Below are positions 25,301 through 29,163 of a DNA stretch of 29,163 bases, piece after piece. Both the position numbers and the translations under genes were made by a program. Location: the NCBI GenBank assembly GCA_002311645.1, contig DBYW01000039.1:1-29163 (forward strand), read 5' to 3'. Source of the stretch: Bacteroidales bacterium UBA1176 (GTDB lineage: Bacteria > Bacteroidota > Bacteroidia > Bacteroidales > WCHB1-69). The notes beneath the pieces are model-generated. The model saw only the letters and a program-made list of their open reading frames with translations, made no database searches and had not been told where the DNA came from. Each line of letters opens with the position of its first letter. Position 1 is the stretch's first letter.

Positions 25301-27511
25301 ATGAAAAATCCCGTGAGAATCCTGAAAATTGCAGCCTTTGCACTCACCGCCGCGCTTGTTGTCCTGATGGCCTTCGGCACCGTGTATGAAAAAACATCCG
25401 GCTCCGAATCCGCTGTCATGGCCATCTACCATCATCCTGCAACAGTCATCCTGTGGGTGCTTGCGATTGCCAGCGCAACCGCGTTGGCGTTCATGGGGCG
25501 CAGGCAAATGCGGCTGTGGGGCTGGATGCAGTGGGCTTCCGTGCTGTTTATCTTCACGGGAGCCTTGTTGACGAATTTCACGGGAGAATCCGGCACACTG
25601 CGCTTGCAACCACATCAGCCAGTGGCCCAGTATGCCGGCGACAGGGACGGCCACACCAGCCTTCCCTTCACGGTAACATTAGACACATTCGAGGTGCGGA
25701 CCTATCCCGGTACGACGGCCCCCATGGACTTCGTGGCTCAGGTCCGCATTTCGGATTTGTCCGATCCCGTTGTGATTTCCATGAACAATATCGGCAACCA
25801 CAGAAACTATCGGTTCTACATGTCCGACTACGACAAAGACGGCAGCATCGAACTCTTGGTCTCCCACGACCCATGGGGTATCGCCGTGATGTATATCGGC
25901 TTTGCCCTGCTGCTGCTCTCTTTCATTGTCATGTTCTGCGATTCGGAGAGCCGTTTTCGCACCTTGTGGCGCAATACGGCGGTCAAGGCCTCCATGTTGC
26001 TGGTCCTGTTCTGCGGCACTGTTTCCATGGCACAGGCCAAAAATGACGGGCCGCGCACTTTGCCCAAAGAGACCGCTGCAAAGATGGGCGACATGTACAT
26101 CCTGTATCAGGATCGTATCTGCCCGGTACAATCCTTTGCCCGCGATTTTACCTGCAAACTTTGTGGAAGCACATCCTATAAAGGCTATACTGCCGAGCAG
26201 GTCCTCGCCGGCTGGCTCTTCTATTTCGACGATTGGAAGAAAGAGCCCATGTTCAAGATCAAGGGTGATGAGGTGCGCAACACGATGACTCTCAAAGGCA
26301 ACTGGGCCTCGTTGAATGATTTTCTCAACTCTTACGGTGAGAATATGATTGGCATGATGCTCGACAGCATGAAGATGAACGACCCGAGACGCTCGCAGCT
26401 CTCTGCCGCCAACAAGCAATACATGCAGATTGTCTCCCTGCTAAATGGCACATTGCTGAAAATTTTCCCGTTGAAGGACGAAAGCGGCACGGTCTTCTGG
26501 TACTCGCATACCGACAAACTGCCCATCGGGACCCTGTCGGATGACGAGTATTTGTATGTGAAAAAATATTTCAGTCTGTGTCAGGAGTTTGTTGTGCAAA
26601 ACGACATGGATATGTTGAATATGGTGTTCGAGAAACATCGTATTTTTCAAAAGAAACATGCCGGCGATATCTTGCCTTCCGATGCCAAGTTCAAGACTGA
26701 GAAGTTCTATAATATCATTACGCCGGGTCGTCCCATGGCCATTTGTGCCATTTTGTTGGGATTGCTTTTCTTGGGCTATGCCATCGCGGGCATGGAGAGG
26801 GGTTCCGTATGGGTGCGTCGCGTCAGTTGCTGCATACTGCTGTTCGCCATCGTGTATCTGTTGGTGCTCTTCGTGCTCCGCTGGATTTTGTCAGGATACA
26901 TCCCACTGACGGGAGGATACGAAACCATGCTCTTTTTGGCGTTGTGTGTGGCGGTTCTCTCGCTGATAGGCGGACGCCGATCTCCGATCATGTTGTATGG
27001 TGGATTGATGATCATGGGTTTCGTGCTGTTGGCTGCTATGATGGAGGGCGTGCGCCCCCCCGTGTCGCATACCATGCCCGTGCTCAAATCGCCGCTGTTG
27101 CTTATCCACGTGGCCGTCATCATGTTCGCATACGCACTGTTGGCATTTGCTTTGGTCAATTCCTTGGCCGCCCTGCTGAACCGTGTTTTTCGCAAGGAGT
27201 GGCAAGAGCCTGTGCTGCGCCTTCGCGACGTGACGCTGACCATGCTCTATCCGTCTCTCTTTTTCCTCACCGCCGGTATCATCATCGGCGCCGTGTGGGC
27301 CAACATCACTTGGGGCAACTACTGGTCATGGGATCCCAAAGAGGTGTGGGCGCTCATTACCGCCATCATCTATGCCATACCCCTCTATTTGCGATGGGAC
27401 GACAGGCATCCGATGCTCTTCCACCTCTATGTCTTGTTGGCTTTTTTATCGGTGTTGATTACCTATTTTGGTGTGAACATGCTTCTTGGCGGTATGCATA
27501 GTTATGCATGA
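25301..27511 (+). CDS. Fused ResB-CcsA cytochrome c synthase (system II)
   Basis: A 736-residue fusion. The N-terminal ResB (Ccs1) half has three helices (about 8-27, 47-65, 77-92), a periplasmic beta domain (95-190) and a helix at 193-212. A periplasmic middle (about 250-475) follows. The C-terminal CcsA half has about eight helices with the tryptophan-rich haem motif WGNYWSWDPKEVWALI (671-686) and candidate haem-ligand histidines H590, H603 and H733. It carries haem across the membrane and ligates it to CxxCH proteins. Only 31 bp separate it from DHOR, its probable client. Oddity: the middle domain has a CKLC motif (C285, C288), possibly redox-active. No separate thioredoxin-like reductase (ResA/CcdA) lies nearby. 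Confidence 0.93.
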   Translation: MKNPVRILKIAAFALTAALVVLMAFGTVYEKTSGSESAVMAIYHHPATVILWVLAIASATALAFMGRRQMRLWGWMQWASVLFIFTGALLTNFTGESGTLRLQPHQPVAQYAGDRDGHTSLPFTVTLDTFEVRTYPGTTAPMDFVAQVRISDLSDPVVISMNNIGNHRNYRFYMSDYDKDGSIELLVSHDPWGIAVMYIGFALLLLSFIVMFCDSESRFRTLWRNTAVKASMLLVLFCGTVSMAQAKNDGPRTLPKETAAKMGDMYILYQDRICPVQSFARDFTCKLCGSTSYKGYTAEQVLAGWLFYFDDWKKEPMFKIKGDEVRNTMTLKGNWASLNDFLNSYGENMIGMMLDSMKMNDPRRSQLSAANKQYMQIVSLLNGTLLKIFPLKDESGTVFWYSHTDKLPIGTLSDDEYLYVKKYFSLCQEFVVQNDMDMLNMVFEKHRIFQKKHAGDILPSDAKFKTEKFYNIITPGRPMAICAILLGLLFLGYAIAGMERGSVWVRRVSCCILLFAIVYLLVLFVLRWILSGYIPLTGGYETMLFLALCVAVLSLIGGRRSPIMLYGGLMIMGFVLLAAMMEGVRPPVSHTMPVLKSPLLLIHVAVIMFAYALLAFALVNSLAALLNRVFRKEWQEPVLRLRDVTLTMLYPSLFFLTAGIIIGAVWANITWGNYWSWDPKEVWALITAIIYAIPLYLRWDDRHPMLFHLYVLLAFLSVLITYFGVNMLLGGMHSYA

Positions 27512-27578
27512 TAATGCATTATCCAATCGTAGTGTATGCTTCCACACGCTTCATGAAGCTCAGCGGAAGAAAAAACGG

Positions 27579-27877
27579 GGTTATATACCTGATGGCACAA
27601 ATCAGGGTCTTCATTTTTTTTATTTGGGCGTGCCGGCGCGGCGGCGGAAAATCACATTCGTTCTGTAGAGACGCAATGCATTGCGTCTCTACAATCACGC
27701 ATAAAACCAGATATTTCCGCCACCGCGCCGTCGGGCTTTCCGCTCCAATGATTTTGGCTTAGATTCCACCACCATTCCGCGAGACGCGAAGCGTCAAGCG
27801 GAACCTCCGTCTCGCCAGGGCACCCTTTCTCGCCAAAATCATTTCCACTTCAATCCCTCACGCATGCTCGTCGAACC
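27579..27877 (+). repeat. Dispersed structured element, copy 2 (long form)
   Basis: Shares the left end (TACCTGATGGCACAAATCA... to TTTGGGCGTGCC) and the right end (CCTCACGCATGCTCGTCGAAC, 27857-27877) with 13465-13570. Its first stem is CGGCGCGG-C-GGCGGAAA paired with TTTCCGCC-A-CCGCGCCG (about 27634-27650 with 27714-27730), whose loop holds a 30-bp palindrome. A second, 12-bp stem AATGATTTTGGC/GCCAAAATCATT (27747-27758, 27832-27843) encloses a nested hairpin (TTCCGC-GA-GACGC, loop GAA). Only the ends and the first stem are kept in copy 1. Confidence 0.65.
27664..27693. repeat. Perfect 30-bp palindrome
   Basis: TGTAGAGACGCAATG followed directly by its exact reverse complement, with no spacer. 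It sits in the loop of the first stem of the long dispersed element and is absent from copy 1, so it looks like a separate insertion. Similar GTAGAGACG-type palindromes are, to my knowledge, common interspersed words in other bacterial genomes. Confidence 0.8.
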
Positions 27878-27886
27878 ACACACCCG

Positions 27887-27940
27887 TTTCGCGGCGCGGG
27901 AGTCGGCATCCATGATGCATGAAACTTGCCCGCCGCGAAA
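27887..27940. repeat. Hairpin with 10-bp GC-rich arms
   Basis: TTTCGCGGCG (27887-27896) and CGCCGCGAAA (27931-27940) enclose a smaller stem GCATC-CAT-GATGC (27906-27918). It lies 9 bp after the right end of the dispersed element. Confidence 0.6.
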
Positions 27941-28023
27941 GGGAGGCGTTAGAAAAATGTGTCGTTTATCCAGGCTGGGTGCCATCATGTATATAATCAC
28001 CTGAAATAATCCTGCAAATAATA

Positions 28024-28062
28024 AAAAGACACCGACAATCATCAGATTATCAGTGTCTTTCT
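28024..28062 (-). terminator. Terminator-like hairpin downstream of the recombinase gene
   Basis: AAAGACAC-C-GACAATC, loop ATCA, GATTATC-A-GTGTCTTT, with two mismatches. On the minus strand it is followed by TTTTTATTATTT, and on the plus strand by TTTCTTTT, so it could end transcripts from both sides. It lies about 145 bp beyond the recombinase stop. Confidence 0.5.
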
Positions 28063-28204
28063 TTTGATTTTTAGGGGTTTTCACCCCGTTCAAAGTGGAG
28101 TCGGTAGAAACTTCACCCGGTTTCTTTTATTGCACTGGTAATCATTTTGTTCCTGAAAATCCCTCAACCGAGTGGTCTCAGATTTGGAACCGGCGTCCTC
28201 TTCC

Positions 28205-28852
28205 TCATAATTCAAACTCCTTTTTCAGTCTCTTGACTGTTGATTCCGAGACGTTGGTGAGCTTGGCTACTTTCCGATAGGGATAACCCTTCCTCAACAG
28301 TTTCAAGGTTTCCCGATACTCCTCGGCTTTCTGTTCCTTCGGTTTCCGGTATCCTTCACGGCCCAGTCCCGATTTCCCCGTAAGGGCCAGGTTCCGTTCC
28401 ACAAATCTCCGACGGCCCGATTGGAGTCGGAAAGCGATGTTTTCTCTCTCCAAGGAAGCGGCCGTCCCCAAGACTGCAATCATAATCGTGAGGTAGGGGT
28501 TCTCCTTCCCGTCCCGGTCGTAGATGTGCAGGCCTTCCTTTTGGAGATAGATGTTCAGGTGGTTGGCCTTGGCCCAACGGATGGAGGACAGGACTTCATC
28601 CACGTTCCTCCCCAACCGGCTCAATTCGGAGACGAGGAGGATGTCCGTTCCGTTGTCCTTGCAGTAGGTCAGACACTCGTTGAGGACGGCTCTCTCGGAG
28701 TTCCTCTTGGCTCCCGAGATGTGTTCCTCGAAGGTCTCTTGGACGTTCAGTCCGTTGGTGGTTGCATAGTCGGTCAGGTCGAGCACCTGACGTTCGGTCG
28801 ATTGACGGTCTCCCGTGGAGGAGACCCGTGCATAGATTACTGCATTGTTCAT
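28205..28852 (-). CDS. Small serine recombinase (resolvase/invertase family)
   Basis: A 215-residue site-specific recombinase. The catalytic domain has YARVSS (nucleophile S11), RQSTERQVLDL, and SRLGRN (S78, R79, R82) with the family's LGRN block, then a long helix near GTAASLEREN. The C-terminal RKGYPYRKVAKLTNVSESTV (about 186-205) is a helix-turn-helix DNA-binding domain. The length and layout match resolvases/invertases rather than large integrases. No invertible promoter or transposase is visible in the window, though short repeats lie upstream (28863-28891 and 28979-29004). It may belong to a mobile or genome-rearranging element that extends beyond the right edge. Confidence 0.92.
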   Translation of the reverse strand: MNNAVIYARVSSTGDRQSTERQVLDLTDYATTNGLNVQETFEEHISGAKRNSERAVLNECLTYCKDNGTDILLVSELSRLGRNVDEVLSSIRWAKANHLNIYLQKEGLHIYDRDGKENPYLTIMIAVLGTAASLERENIAFRLQSGRRRFVERNLALTGKSGLGREGYRKPKEQKAEEYRETLKLLRKGYPYRKVAKLTNVSESTVKRLKKEFEL

Positions 28853-28862
28853 ATACTGGTGG

Positions 28863-28891
28863 TTTATGGGTTCATTGGCTTTATGGGTTCA
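28863..28891. repeat. 12-bp direct repeat upstream of the recombinase gene
   Basis: TTTATGGGTTCA occurs at 28863-28874 and 28880-28891, with a 17-bp period, beginning 11 bp before the recombinase start. It may be a binding site for the recombinase or a regulator, or a chance duplication. Confidence 0.5.
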
Positions 28892-29162
28892 GGACAGCTT
28901 TCCGGGTTTCCCCTGCACCCATCCTTTCCGGGTTCATCTGTCTCTTTGATTGTGATGGTCTTCCGATGGTTCCCCGAACGACAATCATTTCGAAAAGATT
29001 GTCGGCTTTCCGAAGGTACCACGGGACCCCAACATATCCGGACAGGTAGCCGGCCTTCCGGTTGCAAAGGATCCGGAACGGTGGGGACCGATGAGGAACT
29101 GTTGAGACCTGTGGGGATTGGTTTAGGTTGGTGTGGTGTGGAAACCAGTGGGGATTAGGGGA
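28881..29162 (-). CDS. Possible partial reading frame entering from the right edge
   Basis: On the minus strand a frame stays open for 93 codons from the window edge to a TAA at 28881-28883, 28 bp before the recombinase ATG. Its later part reads KAGYLSGYVGVPWYLRKADN and then LFEMIVVRGTIGRPSQSKRQ. The first part is rich in P and H. I do not recognise it, and part of the frame coincides with an inverted repeat at 28979-29004. It could be the tail of an upstream gene in the same transcript, or non-coding. Confidence 0.2.
   Translation of the reverse strand, partial: SPNPHWFPHHTNLNQSPQVSTVPHRSPPFRILCNRKAGYLSGYVGVPWYLRKADNLFEMIVVRGTIGRPSQSKRQMNPERMGAGETRKAVLNP
28979..29004. repeat. Inverted repeat, possible recombination site
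   Basis: CGACAATC (28979-28986) and GATTGTCG (28997-29004) surround a symmetric-looking 10-bp core ATTTCGAAAA. The dimension (26 bp with a short centre) is similar to serine-recombinase crossover sites, and it lies 127 bp upstream of the recombinase gene. The rest of 28853-29163 shows nothing else I can name. Confidence 0.35.
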
Positions 29163-29163
29163 A

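Larger units (their letters stand above)
27512..28204. other. Long structured non-coding region with repeats
   Basis: This 693-bp gap between ccsBA and the recombinase has no gene I can support firmly. It holds the long copy of the dispersed element (27579-27877), a 30-bp palindrome (27664-27693), a second large hairpin (27887-27940), a hairpin with T tracts (28024-28062), and small stems at 28072-28086. A short minus-strand frame (27839-28093) has one hydrophobic stretch but runs through these elements. Confidence 0.65.

Noticed and set aside
27508..27762. 84-codon plus-strand frame after ccsBA
   Set aside because: It reads straight through the repeat element and the 30-bp palindrome, has no homology I recognise, and the same left-end DNA occurs at 13465 without an equivalent frame.
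28130..28204. tRNA-like words just after the recombinase stop (CTCATAA loop-like on the plus strand; GGTTCCAAATC and ACCA on the minus strand)
   Set aside because: The stems do not pair: neither the anticodon arm nor the T arm can fold, so this is not a tRNA gene. A decayed attachment site cannot be excluded but is not supported.
28033..28988. CGACAATCAT present on both sides of the recombinase gene (28033-28042 and 28979-28988)
   Set aside because: A 10-bp direct match within about 1 kb is close to chance expectation, and the flanking bases do not extend it.

Overview
The window (about 29 kb, GC-rich coding regions with AT-rich spacers) reads as chromosomal DNA of a Bacteroidota bacterium, most likely an anaerobic or microaerobic member of the Bacteroidales. 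Four things point there. Seven upstream regions carry the Bacteroidota -7 element TAnnTTTG. Apart from nqrF, strong Shine-Dalgarno sequences are rare. The gene families are typical: a fused ResB-CcsA haem lyase, Na+-NQR, RHS-core fragments with the FSAKERDSETG signature, and a small serine recombinase. I cannot name the genus.

Layout. Positions 1-950 are a decayed RHS (polymorphic toxin) region: one RHS-core piece leaves the window on the minus strand, a second truncated piece lies on the plus strand, and an AT-rich orphan reading frame sits between them. A tRNA-Ala(GGC) with its own terminator follows. Next is a secreted M16 zinc peptidase, convergent with dihydroorotase (pyrC), which is divergent from a small Mpv17/PMP22-like membrane protein. 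From 6.6 to 13.4 kb a minus-strand operon encodes a TetR regulator, a small lipoprotein, and the three parts of an RND efflux pump (adaptor, inner-membrane pump, TolC). From 13.7 to 14.6 kb an exported glutathione peroxidase is translationally coupled to a small membrane protein.

From 14.7 to 20.3 kb is a complete nqrABCDEF operon for the sodium-pumping NADH:quinone oxidoreductase, with tight or overlapping junctions and a good Bacteroidota promoter. A DnaQ-like exonuclease converges on it. From 21.0 to 27.5 kb is a four-gene cluster: outer-membrane beta-barrel, imelysin-like lipoprotein, di-haem c oxidoreductase (DHOR/DUF1111) lipoprotein, and a ResB-CcsA cytochrome c synthase. It reads as a self-sufficient envelope module, probably for iron handling, in which the last gene would attach haem to the third gene's product. 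The right end (27.5-29.2 kb) holds structured non-coding DNA and a serine recombinase.

The least ordinary parts are non-coding. A dispersed element with conserved ends and variable internal hairpins occurs twice (13465-13570 and 27579-27877). A 130-bp inverted-repeat unit lies between convergent genes at 6479-6610. Two blocks of 7-bp tandem repeats lie at 769-810 and 8003-8044. A perfect 30-bp palindrome lies inside the second copy of the dispersed element. I saw no CRISPR array and no complete insertion sequence or prophage. The best biological lead is the porin-imelysin-DHOR-CcsBA module; the best candidate for something undescribed is the dispersed structured element.
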